Shown: positions 28,519-37,781 of the stretch, in pieces
Layout of the letters: every line of letters starts with the position of its first letter
How positions within the stretch are numbered: the first letter of the stretch is position 1
From: Nocardiopsis eucommiae
GTDB taxonomy: Bacteria; Actinomycetota; Actinomycetes; Streptosporangiales; Streptosporangiaceae
Direction: 5' to 3'
DNA length: 64,000 nucleotides
Assembly (NCBI GenBank): GCA_018388625.1
Contig: CP074402.1
Span: 5,766,001-5,830,000 of the forward strand
Notes under the pieces: generated by a model
What the model was told of the DNA's origin: nothing
Databases searched by the model: none
The model's input: the letters and a program-made list of their open reading frames with translations, nothing else
Position numbers and translations under genes: made by a program

Positions 28519-29074
28519 CACTGCTCTCCCTCGATCCGGGTCCACGGGTTGTCGGTGAGGTCGTAGGAGAGGTGGAACCAGACCTGCCGGAACTTCGGGT
28601 TCCCGTTGTCGCCCCACCGGTCCGCGAGGGTGTCGATGAGAGCGAGCCCTTTGCCCTTCGCGCTCCCCGACGCAATCTCCTGGGGAGTCGCGGCAGTGAG
28701 CGGGCCGGGGGCCATGGGGTGCCGGGTGCCCTGGTCCTGACAGGTCAACGTCATCCCCATCGCACCCCGGTCGACGGTGAGTGAGTAGGTCTGGCCGTGC
28801 TCACTCGACAGCGAGTGGGCGATGGCGTTGTTGGCCAACTCCGACCCCAGGAGGGTGAACAGGTACCGGTAGTCGGTGGAGCGTTCGGCGGCGCTGGTGT
28901 CCAGGAACGCGCGGACCAGGGGCATGAGGCTGGGGAGTCCGGCGAAGGCGTACTTGCGCTTACGGAACGGGGTGCCCACGGTCCGGGAGAAGTAGTGGGC
29001 GTGGAAGGGCTTGATGAAGCTCGCCAGAGGGACTGTGGCCTCGCGGGCGGTCAGTTCGGGGAGAACACGCTCAT
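28518..29074 (-). CDS. HATPase-fold protein, AbaA/whiJ-cluster anti-sigma-like (N-terminal frameshift)
   Basis: Adding one base at gggg 29058-29061 gives MSVFSPELTAREATVPLASF and a protein of about 185 residues. It has LLGSELANNAIAHSLSSEHG (N-box), MTLTCQDQGT and SGSAKGKGLALIDTLADRWG (G2 and lid). The arrangement fits the Streptomyces whiJ locus and its paralogues, where an ATP-binding anti-sigma-like gene sits beside a WhiJ-type regulator and a DUF397 gene; here those two are divergent, from 29462. ATG 29074 overlaps the small upstream gene's stop as ATGA. Confidence 0.75.
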
Positions 29075-29319
29075 GTGGCCACCGCCAACCGCCGCAGCCC
29101 GGCCAGGACGACCTCCAGGACCTGCAAGGGGACGGAGTCGATCGGCCTCTTGGGCGCGGGGACCAACGGACCCCGAGAACGAGACGTGGTGGTGCGGCGA
29201 GGGTTCGCGGCGAAGGCACGCACACGCGCGGCCTGCCTGGGACGACGGCGATGGAACGCCACGGACGCGAGATGGCACACGCATGCCAGCGCGGAGAGAT
29301 TCATGTAACGGGGCGCCAC
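29071..29319 (-). CDS. Small basic hypothetical protein heading the island operon
   Basis: An 82-residue, Arg/Ala/Val-rich protein starting at GTG 29319 with GGAGG eight bases upstream. It ends in VPLQVLEVVLAGLRRLAVAT, a possible amphipathic helix. The stop overlaps the next ATG, so it is likely translated and coupled. Family unknown. Confidence 0.5.
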   Translation of the reverse strand: MAPRYMNLSALACVCHLASVAFHRRRPRQAARVRAFAANPRRTTTSRSRGPLVPAPKRPIDSVPLQVLEVVLAGLRRLAVAT

Positions 29320-29461
29320 GGCGCACACCTCCGGTACGGACAGTGCCGGGCGGGAAGCCCGACTGAGCTTCTAGTGAGACACCATCGTCACTCAATGCAT
29401 CTCTTAGCGCAAGATGCGATTTCAAAAGAGTGCGACAATATTAAGAGGCAGTAGCTATCCC
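29320..29461. promoter_or_regulatory. Divergent promoter region of the island, AT-rich with inverted repeat
   Basis: This gap has a much lower GC content than the rest of the window. It contains GCATCT (29397-29402) and AGATGC (29412-29417) as an inverted repeat, and a TATTAA-like -10 box around 29437. A WhiJ-type regulator commonly binds its own divergent region. Confidence 0.45.
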
Positions 29462-30397
29462 GTGAGCAAGGTGCGTGAAATGTCTAGGAAATCGCCACGG
29501 AGCGTAGGCTCAAGTCAGCATCGACCCAGGGAGAGTGACTTGGCCGCCAGCCCCACACTCCGGCGACGCAGGCTTGCCCGAGAACTTCTCCGTCTTCGGG
29601 AGGAAGCTGGTCTCACGGCGAAGCAAGCTGCCGCCGAGGCGAAGAAGGCTGCACCTGACAAGAGCTGGTTCGAAGCGAAGATCACTCGGATCGAGACCCG
29701 CAAGCTTCTGCGAGTCAAAGATGCAGATCTTCAAGTCCTCCTTGATGTCTACGGGGTTTCAGATCCCGATCAACGGGAGGCCTACCGCAAGCTCGCTCGC
29801 GAAGCAGCTACCAGCGGCTGGTGGTACGGCTATCGCGACATCCTGGGCGCTGGCACCTACGTTGACCTCGAATCTGAGGCATCCCGTATCCGCACCTACC
29901 AGGTTCAGCATCTCCCTGGCCTGCTCCAGACAGAGGCTTACGCTCGCGCGATGATCCGAGCTGGCGGTGTGACCTCCGAAGAGGAGGTCGACCGTCGCGT
30001 TGAGGTCCGAATGATGCGCCAACACCTGCTGACACGCCTAGATGCTCCACGCCTGTGGGCGGTCATCGACGAGACTGCGTTTCGCAAGCTACCCAGCGAC
30101 GTGGCAGCTGACCAGATTCGCCACCTACTCATGGTGCAGCGTCCGTCACTTCGGGTCCAAGTACTTCCAGACCTCGTTGGACCGCACGCGGGCATGGACG
30201 GCAGCTTCGTAGTCCTGGACTTCAAATCCGACCCGTCAGCGGTATACGCGGAACAGGTCGGCGGAGGTGGCCTACTCATCGAAGACACCGAGCAGATTAC
30301 GATCTACGAGACCGTGCTTGACCACGTCCAGGCTTCAGCGCTGAGCGTCGAAGACTCACGGGTGTGGTTGGAGGCACGGCTCAACCAGCTCGACTAG
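29462..30397 (+). CDS. WhiJ-like XRE/HTH regulator
   Basis: An N-terminal helix-turn-helix (LARELLRLREEAGLTAKQAAAEA, then WFEAKITRIETRK) precedes the DUF5753-type C-terminal domain typical of actinobacterial WhiJ homologues: LESEASRIRTYQVQHLPGLLQTEAYARAM, RRVEVRMMRQHLLTR and VIDETAFRK. It ends with WLEARLNQLD. About 311 residues from GTG 29462; ATG 29480 is an alternative. GC and codon use are clearly lower than in the flanking genes, suggesting later acquisition. The DUF397 partner follows 11 bases downstream. Confidence 0.9.
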   Translation: MSKVREMSRKSPRSVGSSQHRPRESDLAASPTLRRRRLARELLRLREEAGLTAKQAAAEAKKAAPDKSWFEAKITRIETRKLLRVKDADLQVLLDVYGVSDPDQREAYRKLAREAATSGWWYGYRDILGAGTYVDLESEASRIRTYQVQHLPGLLQTEAYARAMIRAGGVTSEEEVDRRVEVRMMRQHLLTRLDAPRLWAVIDETAFRKLPSDVAADQIRHLLMVQRPSLRVQVLPDLVGPHAGMDGSFVVLDFKSDPSAVYAEQVGGGGLLIEDTEQITIYETVLDHVQASALSVEDSRVWLEARLNQLD

Positions 30398-30408
30398 AGG
30401 ACACACCG

Positions 30409-30597
30409 ATGCTCACCAGCAGTGAATCCCACCTGCACTTCCGTAAGTCCAGCTACAGCAGCGCACGTGGCCAGGACTGCGTCGAGGTAGCCGACACCCC
30501 TGGAACGTCGGCTGTCCGCGACACCCAGAACAGAGAGCTCGGCGCGTTGGCCTTTCCCTCCTTCGAGTGGACAGCGCTCCTTCGCGTCGCTCAGTAG
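30409..30597 (+). CDS. DUF397 small protein
   Basis: The 62-residue protein has the DUF397 signature: FRKSSYSSARGQDCVEVADTPG, AVRDTQNRE, then PSFEWTALLRV. These proteins nearly always accompany WhiJ-type regulators and modulate them, as far as studied loci show. ATG 30409, 11 bases after the regulator's stop. A strong hairpin follows. Confidence 0.93.
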   Translation: MLTSSESHLHFRKSSYSSARGQDCVEVADTPGTSAVRDTQNRELGALAFPSFEWTALLRVAQ

Positions 30598-30605
30598 ATC
30601 GAACG

Positions 30606-30640
30606 CAGAAGACCCCGACCATCATGGTCGGGGTCTTCTG
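30606..30640. terminator. Bidirectional terminator closing the WhiJ-like unit
   Basis: A perfect 17-bp inverted repeat around one base: CAGAAGACCCCGACCAT at 30606-30622 and its complement at 30624-30640. It lies nine bases after the DUF397 stop. Confidence 0.85.
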
Positions 30641-30722
30641 CATGCATCACCCCAGTTCTGCGGGGATCACATCCCAAGCCTGCCCAGGTTCCGTGCAGCG
30701 TCTGGACTACAGTTGACCGACT

Positions 30723-31145
30723 ATGCCCGATCTCTACGGAATCAACCATCTGACGCTGTCCACGACCAACCTCGACCGGCTCGTGGCTTACTACACGGAG
30801 TTGCTCGGAGCAACGCTCGCCTTCGAACGCGCTGCAACCACTTCTGAGCCTCGGATCGCAGCCATCGATGTCGGCGGGAACGACCACCTTTTGATCGTCG
30901 AAACCGCTACTGTCCCCACCACTGGTCTCGATTCCCTCAGCAGCGCGGGGTGGGGGTTGCGCGTGGGAACATACGCGCAACTGTGTGAGGTCCGCGATCA
31001 CATCCTGACTGCCGGGTGGCCGGTCGGACAGATCGAGACACTGCCCACGCAGTGGACGATGTTGACTCGCGATCCCGATGGACGCCCTGTGGACGTTCGA
31101 GCCCATCGCCCACGTGCCGCATCGCCGTCACGAACCGCTGGCTGA
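30723..31145 (+). CDS. VOC/glyoxalase-fold protein
   Basis: The 140-residue protein shows the start of a vicinal oxygen chelate domain (INHLTLSTTNLDRLVAYYTELLGATLAFER) and a second half ending MLTRDPDGRPVDVRAH. Candidate metal ligands are the His in NHLTL and residues near the C-terminal DPDG. Such proteins include fosfomycin-resistance enzymes, dioxygenases and glyoxalases; I cannot choose between them. There is no clear ribosome binding site before ATG 30723, so it may be leaderless. GC is intermediate between island and core. Confidence 0.8.
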   Translation: MPDLYGINHLTLSTTNLDRLVAYYTELLGATLAFERAATTSEPRIAAIDVGGNDHLLIVETATVPTTGLDSLSSAGWGLRVGTYAQLCEVRDHILTAGWPVGQIETLPTQWTMLTRDPDGRPVDVRAHRPRAASPSRTAG

Positions 31146-31217
31146 TGGCTTTCGGAACACGCCCCAAGACCACACTGGCAGGCGGTGGCGGCATGAGGCC
31201 CCCGCCCTAAAAGCCCG

Positions 31218-32121
31218 CTAAGCCCCCGTGCCCCCTTCGGCACCGCCTCCACCTCTTCAGTGGAAGCCACCGTCAGCAACCGGATCCCGTGCGCGGCGAC
31301 CAGCGCGCACCCGACGGCGACCACCCCGCCCAACCAACCGCCCGCGTAGGTCTCCCCCATGAGCGCCACCCCCACCACGGCGGCCGCGACCGGGTTGGCC
31401 AGCGTGGTGATGCCCAGCGGCGCCCCGAGATCCATCCCCTGGTACGCAGCCTGGGCGAGCAACAACCCGAACACGGCGATCACCGCCGTCGCCGGGCTCG
31501 ACGGGTGCGTGAGCCCCGCCAGCACACCCTCACCAAAGGCCCCAACGGCGGTCTTCACCGTCGCCGCCGACACCCCGAACGCCACCCCGGCCGCACCCGC
31601 GAGCAGGTAACTCCGCCAGGCCCGCGACGGCACCCGACCCGCGACCCACGCGACCGCTCCAAGCAGGACCACCGCCCCGACCCCCACCAGCACCGAGTCC
31701 CCGTAGGACAGGACCCCGCCATGGTCCCCGGTGACCGTGACCGCCAGCAGCACCCCGAGCGCCACCATCGTGTACGCCGCGCCCCACCACTCCGCGCGGC
31801 TCACCCTCCGGTGGGCGAGCCGCGCCGACCACGGGATACCGAGCACCAGCACCAGCACACCGAGGGGCTGCACGACGGTCAACGGCGCGAAGCTCACCGC
31901 CGCCACCTGGAACCCGGCGCGACCACCGTTGAACACGAGGGAGATCCACCAGAGGGGTGCCGGAGCAGCGCTCCGATCTGGTGTCCGCCGGTCAGCGGCT
32001 CGGGTACGCGCACGGCGAGTCTGCGCTGCGCGACAGCGGCGGCCGTGTACGCGCAACAGGACATCACTCCGAAGGCGACCCCGAGCCACAGGCCGTATGA
32101 CAAAGGGGACATACGTACCAT
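31218..32121 (-). CDS. DMT-superfamily (EamA/NIPA-like) membrane transporter (two frame errors as read)
   Basis: Eight to ten hydrophobic helices, beginning MSPLSYGLWLGVAFGVMSCC, with internal-repeat character (APLTVVQPLGVLVLVLG and LGITTLANPVAAAVVGVAL) typical of DMT exporters. Missing bases at gggg 31954-31957 and in the ccccc run 31223-31227 break it; the second repair creates a stop at 31218-31220. Without that, the frame runs on under the VOC gene. Start ATG 32121 or 32112; neither has a clear ribosome site. It lies about 35 bp downstream of the ABC ATPase stop, so it may share its transcript. Confidence 0.8.
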
Positions 32122-32154
32122 GATCCCGCAGCGCGACCCCTGAGTACAGCGGGA

Positions 32155-33260
32155 TCACACCCGACTTTCGTTGGGGGCGGCCCCTCGGTACAGGGCGGAC
32201 ACCACACCTTCGATGTCGGGCTCCCGCAGCGTCAGGTCGGCCACCTCGTGCCCCGCCGTGACCCGGGAGATCACCCGCGCCGGGTTGTCCGCGAGCTCCA
32301 GCCACTGGCGAGGCCCGTCCACTCGCACCGTGACCGCCCCCTCCACCTCGATCGCGGGCGCCGGAGCCGCCAGGTCGACCACCAGCACACGCGGCGTGGG
32401 CACCGTGGCGCGCAGCTCCGGCAGGCCCCCGTCGAAGGCCAACCGTCCCTTGTCGATCACGATCACCCGGTCGCACAACCGCTCCACGTCCCCGAGGTCG
32501 TGCGTGGTGATGAGGATGGTGGTACCCCGCTCCCGGTTGATCCGCAGCAGGAACTCCCGGATGGTCGACTTGCTGACCACGTCCAGGCCGATGGTCGGCT
32601 CGTCCAGCACCAACAGTGGCGGCGCGTGCAGCAGGGCCGCGGTGAGGTCCCCGCGCATCCGCTGCCCCAGGCTCAGCTGGCGGACCGGGGTGTCCAGGAA
32701 GGGCTCCAGCTCCAGGAGCTCGGTGAGTTCGGCCAGGCGCTCGGCGTGGACGTCGGCGGGCACCCGGTACAGGTGCCGGGTGAGGCTGAGGCTGTCGCGC
32801 AGGGGCAGGTCCCACCACAGCGTGGTGCGCTGCCCGAACACGACGCCGATGTCCCTCGCCAGCCGGGTGCGCTGGCGGGACGGGTCCCGCCCGACCACCC
32901 GGACGCTGCCCGAGGTGGGGGTGAGGATGCCGGTGAGCATCTTCATGGTGCTGGACTTCCCCGCCCCGTTGGGCCCCAGGTACCCGACGATCTCCCCCTC
33001 CGCACGGAGAACGTCACGTCCCGGACCGCGCTCACGGTGCGCCGGGTCCGGCGCAGGAAGGGACCCTCGGAGACGACGAAGTCGCGGCCGAGGCCGGTGG
33101 CCTCGATGATCGGCTCGGTCTCGGCTCCGGACCCGCGGGGCAAGCTCGGCGCGGCGGTCTCGTCGTGGGTCCCGACGGTCCCTGTGTCCTCCTGGGCCCC
33201 AGTGGCCGCGACGGTCTCGACGGCCACGGTGGTGGGTTCCTCTGTTCCTTCTGCGGTCAT
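32155..33260 (-). CDS. ABC exporter ATP-binding protein, COG4586-like (frameshift as read)
   Basis: An acidic Thr/Glu-rich N-terminus of about 45 residues precedes an ABC domain: Walker A GPNGAGKSS, signature LSLGQRMRGDL, Walker B LLVLDEPTIGLD and H-loop TTHDL. A C-terminal domain of about 80 residues follows. This matches the ATPase type that partners the two permease families beside it, a set linked to viologen and drug export in some Gram-positives. The frame breaks at ccccc 32994-32998, inside the Walker A approach. ATG 33260 lies three bases after the permease stop. Confidence 0.88.
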
Positions 33261-33263
33261 CGG

Positions 33264-34130
33264 TCAACTCCCGGTGGATCGGTAGTGGCGGAGCCCGAAA
33301 CGCCACAGCAGCGCGGCTCCGGTGCAGGCGAGTACGGCGATGACCGGGCCCGCGTGGCGCAGGGCCTCCGGCATGCCGAGGGGGTCGGGTCGGTCGAGCA
33401 CGAGCAGGGCGGGCTGCCAGCTGATGAAGGCGAGCGGCACCACGTACGTCACCGAGCGGACGATCTCCCGCCCGTAGATCGCCAGCGGATACTCGCTGAG
33501 CGCCTGCCCGCCGTAGGTGAGCGAGTTGGCCGCCTCGCGGGCGTTCGCGACGAAGAACTGGAGGCAGGCCGTGGCCACCCAGATCGCGCCGCAGATCAGC
33601 ACCCCGGAGAGCATCATCACCGGCAGCAGGAGCACCCTGCCGGGCGTCCACTCCACGTCGATGTTGGCCAGCGCGATCCCCAGCACCACGAGGGCGGGGA
33701 CGACCTTGCCGAGGCGGCGCGGGGAGAACTCGTCCGCCGCCAGCTGGACCAGCGGGGACACCGGGCGGACCAGCATGGCGTCGAAGGAACCGGCCCGGAT
33801 GTGCGAGCCGAGGCGTTCGACGGCCCCCATGAACATGTCAGCGACACCGAAGGCGCTCGCGGCCAGCCCGAACACCATCAGCCCCTCGTACACCGTGAAC
33901 CCGGCCAGCGTTCCGGCGTGCCCGAACACGATCACCACCGCCCCGACCTGGGCGAGCACGCTCACCGTGACGGCGAGCGACATCAGGAGGAGGGAGGCCG
34001 GGTACTGGGCGAAGGCGCGCACCCAGATCCAGGCCAGCCGGTGGTAGTCCTGGACCGGCCGGAGGACGGCCCCGGCGGCGTGGACCAGCGGGTTCCCGGT
34101 CGCACGGACCCGGGTCGGTGTCTCAACCAC
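33264..34130 (-). CDS. ABC-2 type exporter permease B, COG3694-like (copy 1)
   Basis: Six predicted membrane helices in 288 residues. Conserved blocks are GFTVYEGLMVFGLAASAFG, MLVRPVSPLVQLAADEFSPRR and YGGQALSEYPLAIYG. GTG 34130 overlaps the permease A stop by eight bases (GTGGTTGA). A full-length relative at 35134-35991 has the same blocks and the same overlap structure. It sits directly before the ATPase gene. Confidence 0.9.
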   Translation of the reverse strand: MVETPTRVRATGNPLVHAAGAVLRPVQDYHRLAWIWVRAFAQYPASLLLMSLAVTVSVLAQVGAVVIVFGHAGTLAGFTVYEGLMVFGLAASAFGVADMFMGAVERLGSHIRAGSFDAMLVRPVSPLVQLAADEFSPRRLGKVVPALVVLGIALANIDVEWTPGRVLLLPVMMLSGVLICGAIWVATACLQFFVANAREAANSLTYGGQALSEYPLAIYGREIVRSVTYVVPLAFISWQPALLVLDRPDPLGMPEALRHAGPVIAVLACTGAALLWRFGLRHYRSTGS

Positions 34131-34929
34131 CCTGGATCACCACCCTGCGCGTGGCCCGGCCGGTCAGCCAGGCGGCGAACACGAGCAAAGCGACCGCCCA
34201 CCCCGCCTGCAACGCCAACCCGCCGAACGCGCCGCCGCCCGGCAACGAGTCCTTGCCGAGCAGGATCTCCGCCGGGATCTGCACCATCGACGCCCACGGG
34301 AGATACCGCAGCACGTCCGCGAGCGCGGGCGGGAACAGGGCCAGCGGGAGCAGCATCCCGGCGGCCACCGGCGCCACGAGGCCGCTCGCCGTCCACAGCC
34401 CCCGGGAGTCCAGCAGCCAGAAGCCGCTCAACGAGCACAGGTAGCGCAGCGCGAACCCGATCACGGTGGCCAGGACCGCGGAGAGCAGGACCGCCACGAC
34501 CTGGACCGGGCTGCCCGGCAGGACCACGTCGAAGAGGAGGAGGCCGACGCAGAAGGTCGGTACGCCACGGAAGAGGAACGTGAACGTGGCCCGGCCGAGG
34601 TCCTCCGCCATCCACCAGCCCAGGAGGGAGACCGGGCGGAGCAGGTCGGTGGCGACCTCGCCGCCGCGCACGCGCTCCGCGAGGTCGAGGGAGGGCGCGG
34701 TGTTGACGATCATCGTGACGGCGATCAGCGCCTGCCCGACGAACACCTGGGTCACGGCGTCACTGGCGTCGTAGCCGTTGATCTCGGGACGGGCGGCGAA
34801 CACGGCCAGGAGCACCATGGCGTTGATCGCGCCGAAGACCGCGTTGGTGAGGGCACCGGCGACGAGCGCGGCGCGGTAGGTCGAGTGGCGGCGCAGCCCT
34901 CGGGCGTACACCGCTGCGTGGACCCGCAA
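34123..34929 (-). CDS. ABC-2 type exporter permease A, COG4587-like (copy 1)
   Basis: This 268-residue permease starts at TTG 34929 (LRVHAAVYARGLRRHSTYRAA) with AAGGAG 10 bases upstream; the paralogue at 36784 starts with GTG at the same position. Six helices and blocks NAVFGAINAMVLL, FAARPEINGYDASDAVTQVFVGQAL and LRYLPWASMVQIPAEILLGKDSLPG are shared with the paralogue, and the last 150 or so bases are almost identical in DNA. It forms a heterodimeric permease with the next gene. Confidence 0.9.
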   Translation of the reverse strand: MRVHAAVYARGLRRHSTYRAALVAGALTNAVFGAINAMVLLAVFAARPEINGYDASDAVTQVFVGQALIAVTMIVNTAPSLDLAERVRGGEVATDLLRPVSLLGWWMAEDLGRATFTFLFRGVPTFCVGLLLFDVVLPGSPVQVVAVLLSAVLATVIGFALRYLCSLSGFWLLDSRGLWTASGLVAPVAAGMLLPLALFPPALADVLRYLPWASMVQIPAEILLGKDSLPGGGAFGGLALQAGWAVALLVFAAWLTGRATRRVVIQGG

Positions 34930-35133
34930 GGGGGCACACTCCTTTCGGTCGGTAGGGGTGGGGGAGCCAGGGTCGGGGCACGGGAGCACGGGATCGGAGG
35001 CGAGGTCGGGGGCGCGGTCAGGGCTGGCGGGATCGTGAGGGCTCAGGGTCGTCGGGAGGGCTCAGGCCGGGTCGGGGGCGGGCGGTCCGGGGTGCCCCGG
35101 CCCGCCGGGGCAGGTGTCGGAACGGGCGCGGGG
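34930..35133. other. G-rich spacer between the duplicated permease pairs
   Basis: This 204-bp stretch is repetitive G-rich sequence with no gene seen. An ATPase gene, present after pair 1, is absent here, so the spacer may mark the duplication junction. Confidence 0.4.
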
Positions 35134-35991
35134 TCAGCTTCCGGTGGAGCGGTACCGGCGCAGGCCGAACCGCCACACCTGGGCCGCCACCAGTGCGAGG
35201 GCGACGGCCACGACGGGTCCGAGGAAGCGCAGGAACCCGGGCAGGCCCGTCGGGTCGGGCCGGTCCAGCAGGTGGAGCGCGGGCTGCCAGCTCACGAAGG
35301 CGAGCGGCACCACGTAGGTCACCGACCGCACCAGACCGCGCCCGTAGATCGCGATCGGGTACTCGGTGAGCGCCTGCCCGCCGTAGGTGACCGAGTTGGC
35401 CGCCTCCCGGGCGTCGGTCGCGAAGAACTGGAGACAGCCCGCGATCAGCCACACCGAGGTGCAGATGACCACGCCCGAGGCCAGCAGCACCGGGAGCATG
35501 AGGATCCGTTCGAGGGTCCAGTCGATGTCGCACATGACCAGCGCCACCACCAGCACGACCAGGGCCGGGACGATCCGGCCGAAGCGGCGGGGCGAGAACT
35601 GGTCGGCGGCCAGCTGGACCAGCGGCGACACCGGCCGCACCAGCATGGTGTCGAAGCTGCCCGTGCGGATGTGCTCCCCGAGGCGGTCCACCGAACCCGT
35701 GAGCAGCTGGGCGGCGCCGAAGGAGAACGCGGCCAGCGCGTAGACCAGCAGGCCCTCGTACACCGTGAACCCGGCCAGCGTCCCCGCGTGCGCGAACACC
35801 ACCACGACGGCGCCCATCTCCGCCAGCGAGGCGAGCGTGACCCCTAAGGTGAACAGGGACAGCGCCATCGGGTACTGGGCGACCGCGCGGGTCCAGGTCC
35901 AGGCCAGGCGCGCGTACGTGCGCGGTTCCCGGGCGAGGTCGCGGAGCGGGGCGGGAAGGCCCCACCGCCTCGTGGAGAGCGTGTCAGCCAC
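35134..35991 (-). CDS. ABC-2 type exporter permease B (copy 2)
   Basis: A 285-residue paralogue of 33264-34130, starting at GTG 35991 within an eight-base overlap with the A copy (GTGGCTGA). Shared blocks are AHAGTLAGFTVYEGLLVYAL, MLVRPVSPLVQLAADQFSPRR, TYGGQALTEYPIAIYG and the C-terminal YRSTGS. The N-terminal 40 residues and several helices differ, so the copies may have distinct substrates. No ATPase gene follows it. Confidence 0.9.
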   Translation of the reverse strand: MADTLSTRRWGLPAPLRDLAREPRTYARLAWTWTRAVAQYPMALSLFTLGVTLASLAEMGAVVVVFAHAGTLAGFTVYEGLLVYALAAFSFGAAQLLTGSVDRLGEHIRTGSFDTMLVRPVSPLVQLAADQFSPRRFGRIVPALVVLVVALVMCDIDWTLERILMLPVLLASGVVICTSVWLIAGCLQFFATDAREAANSVTYGGQALTEYPIAIYGRGLVRSVTYVVPLAFVSWQPALHLLDRPDPTGLPGFLRFLGPVVAVALALVAAQVWRFGLRRYRSTGS

Positions 35992-36784
35992 CCTGGACCA
36001 CCACCCTGCGCGTGGCCCGGCCGGTCAGCCAGGCGGCCAGGGAGAGCAGCGCGACCGCCCACCCCGCCTGCAACGCCAACCCGCCGAACACACCCCCGCC
36101 CGGCAACGAGTCCTTGCCGAGGAAGACCTCCGCCGGGATCTGCACCATCGACGCCCACGGCAGGTACCGCAGCACGTCGGCGACACCGGTGGGGAAGAGC
36201 GTGAGCGGGAGCAGCATCCCGGCGAGGACCGGCCCGGCCGGGCCCATCACGGCCCACACGCCCCGGGTGTCCATGAGCCAGAACCCCACCACCGAGTACA
36301 GGTAGCGCAACGCGAAGCCCACCACGACGGCCAGCGCGAACGAGAGCAGGGTGAGGAGCCAGCGCACGGGGTCGCCGGGCAGGGCCAGGGTGAACAGCAG
36401 GGCGCCGACCGCGAAGGTGGGGGCGCTGCGGAAGGCGAGGTCGAAGGTGGCCCGGCCCATGTCCTGGGCCAGGGTCCAGCCGAGCAGCGGCACGGGGCGG
36501 AGCAGGTCGACGCCGACCGCGCCCGTGCGGATGCGCTCGCTGAGGTCGAGCGCGGGCCCCATGATGGCGAGCGGCGCCAGCAGCGCCTGGGCCACGAAGA
36601 CCTGGGTGACGGCGTCGGTGGCGTCGTAGCCGTTGATCTCGGGGCGGGCGGCGAACAGCGCGAGCAGCACCATGGCGTTGATCGCGCCGAAGACCGCGTT
36701 GGTGAACACCCCGGCGACGGTGGCCGCACGGTAGGTGGAGTAGCGGCGCAGCCCCAGGGCGTACACCGCGCAGTGGACACGCAC
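35984..36784 (-). CDS. ABC-2 type exporter permease A (copy 2)
   Basis: A 266-residue paralogue of 34123-34929. GTG 36784 (VRVHCAVYALGLRRYSTYRAA) has GGGAG upstream. It shares FAARPEINGYDATDAVTQVF and LRYLPWASMVQIPAEVFLGKDSLPG. It is the first gene of a five-gene export run reading A2-B2-A1-B1-ATPase. Confidence 0.9.
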   Translation of the reverse strand: MRVHCAVYALGLRRYSTYRAATVAGVFTNAVFGAINAMVLLALFAARPEINGYDATDAVTQVFVAQALLAPLAIMGPALDLSERIRTGAVGVDLLRPVPLLGWTLAQDMGRATFDLAFRSAPTFAVGALLFTLALPGDPVRWLLTLLSFALAVVVGFALRYLYSVVGFWLMDTRGVWAVMGPAGPVLAGMLLPLTLFPTGVADVLRYLPWASMVQIPAEVFLGKDSLPGGGVFGGLALQAGWAVALLSLAAWLTGRATRRVVVQGG

Positions 36785-36956
36785 GGGCGTGGCTCCCTGG
36801 CAGTCGGAGAACGTGCAGAAACGTCCGCTCTCCACGCCCTCGACGGGCGGGGAGACACGGGTTCGGCACGTCCCTGGGCCGGGAGGCCAGGTCCGGGTCG
36901 CCGCGAAGGAGCGACGTTAGCACGGTGTCCGGCGGGCCGCCACGCCTTCGCGGAAC

Positions 36957-37712
36957 TCAGCCGCGACCGGCGAGGGGCATCTCCCGGGCCATCACGGTGA
37001 CGGTCGGCACGCTGACGTCCAGGGGCAGGGAGACGATGTGCGCGATGGTGTCGGCCACGTGCGTGACGTCGATGGTGGGTTCCGGACGGACCGAACCGTC
37101 GGCCTGCAACGCGTTGGCGCCGAAACCGGTGGTCATCGCGGTGGCGGCGTTGCCGACGTCGATCTGGGTGCAGGCGATCCCGTGACCCCGCAGGTCCAGG
37201 TTGAGGGAGGCGGTGAGGCCGCTGATCGCGTGCTTGCTGACGGTGTAGGCCACGCTCGACGGCCGGGGGACGTGCGCGGAGATCGAGCCGTTGTTGATGA
37301 TCCGCCCGCCGCCGGGGGTCTGCTCCTTCATCATCCGCGCGGCCTCGCGGGCGCAGTTCAGCGAACCCGTGACGTTGGTGTCGAGGACCTCGCGCCAGGC
37401 GTCGTCCTCGATCTCGTCCACCGACGCGGCGGGGCCGAACACCCCGGCGTTGTTGAAGAGGACGTCGACGCGGCCGAAGCGTTCCCGGACCGTCCCGAAG
37501 AGCGCCGCGACCGACTCCGAGGAGGTCACGTCCGCCTCGACCACCACCGCTCCGGGGCGCTCCCCCGCCGTCTCCTCCAGGGTCTCCCGGCGCCGCCCGG
37601 CGAGCACCACGGAGTGGCCGTCGCCGAGCAGTCTCCGGGCCGTCTCCCGGCCGATCCCCGCGCCCGCCCCGGTGATCACGATGACCTTGTGGTCGTTGAC
37701 AGCAGCACCCAC
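36957..37712 (-). CDS. Short-chain dehydrogenase/reductase
   Basis: A 251-residue classical SDR: TGAGAGIG cofactor motif, NNAGVFG, catalytic Ser in NNGSISAHVPR, and YTVSK as YxxxK. GTG 37712 has GGGAG eight bases upstream. It is monocistronic by spacing, with a 35-bp palindrome at 37782-37816 behind its promoter side. Substrate unknown. Confidence 0.9.
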   Translation of the reverse strand: MGAAVNDHKVIVITGAGAGIGRETARRLLGDGHSVVLAGRRRETLEETAGERPGAVVVEADVTSSESVAALFGTVRERFGRVDVLFNNAGVFGPAASVDEIEDDAWREVLDTNVTGSLNCAREAARMMKEQTPGGGRIINNGSISAHVPRPSSVAYTVSKHAISGLTASLNLDLRGHGIACTQIDVGNAATAMTTGFGANALQADGSVRPEPTIDVTHVADTIAHIVSLPLDVSVPTVTVMAREMPLAGRG

Positions 37713-37781
37713 GGTCGGCTCCCTCGTTCGGTTCGGCGGCCCGCCGTGGCGCCGCCAGCTGGAGACTACCGACACGGGACC

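Noticed and set aside
30998..32818. A 606-residue minus-strand ORF running under the VOC gene
   Set aside because: Its middle is the DMT transporter; both ends are off-frame. One added base at 31223-31227 gives a sensible stop at 31218.
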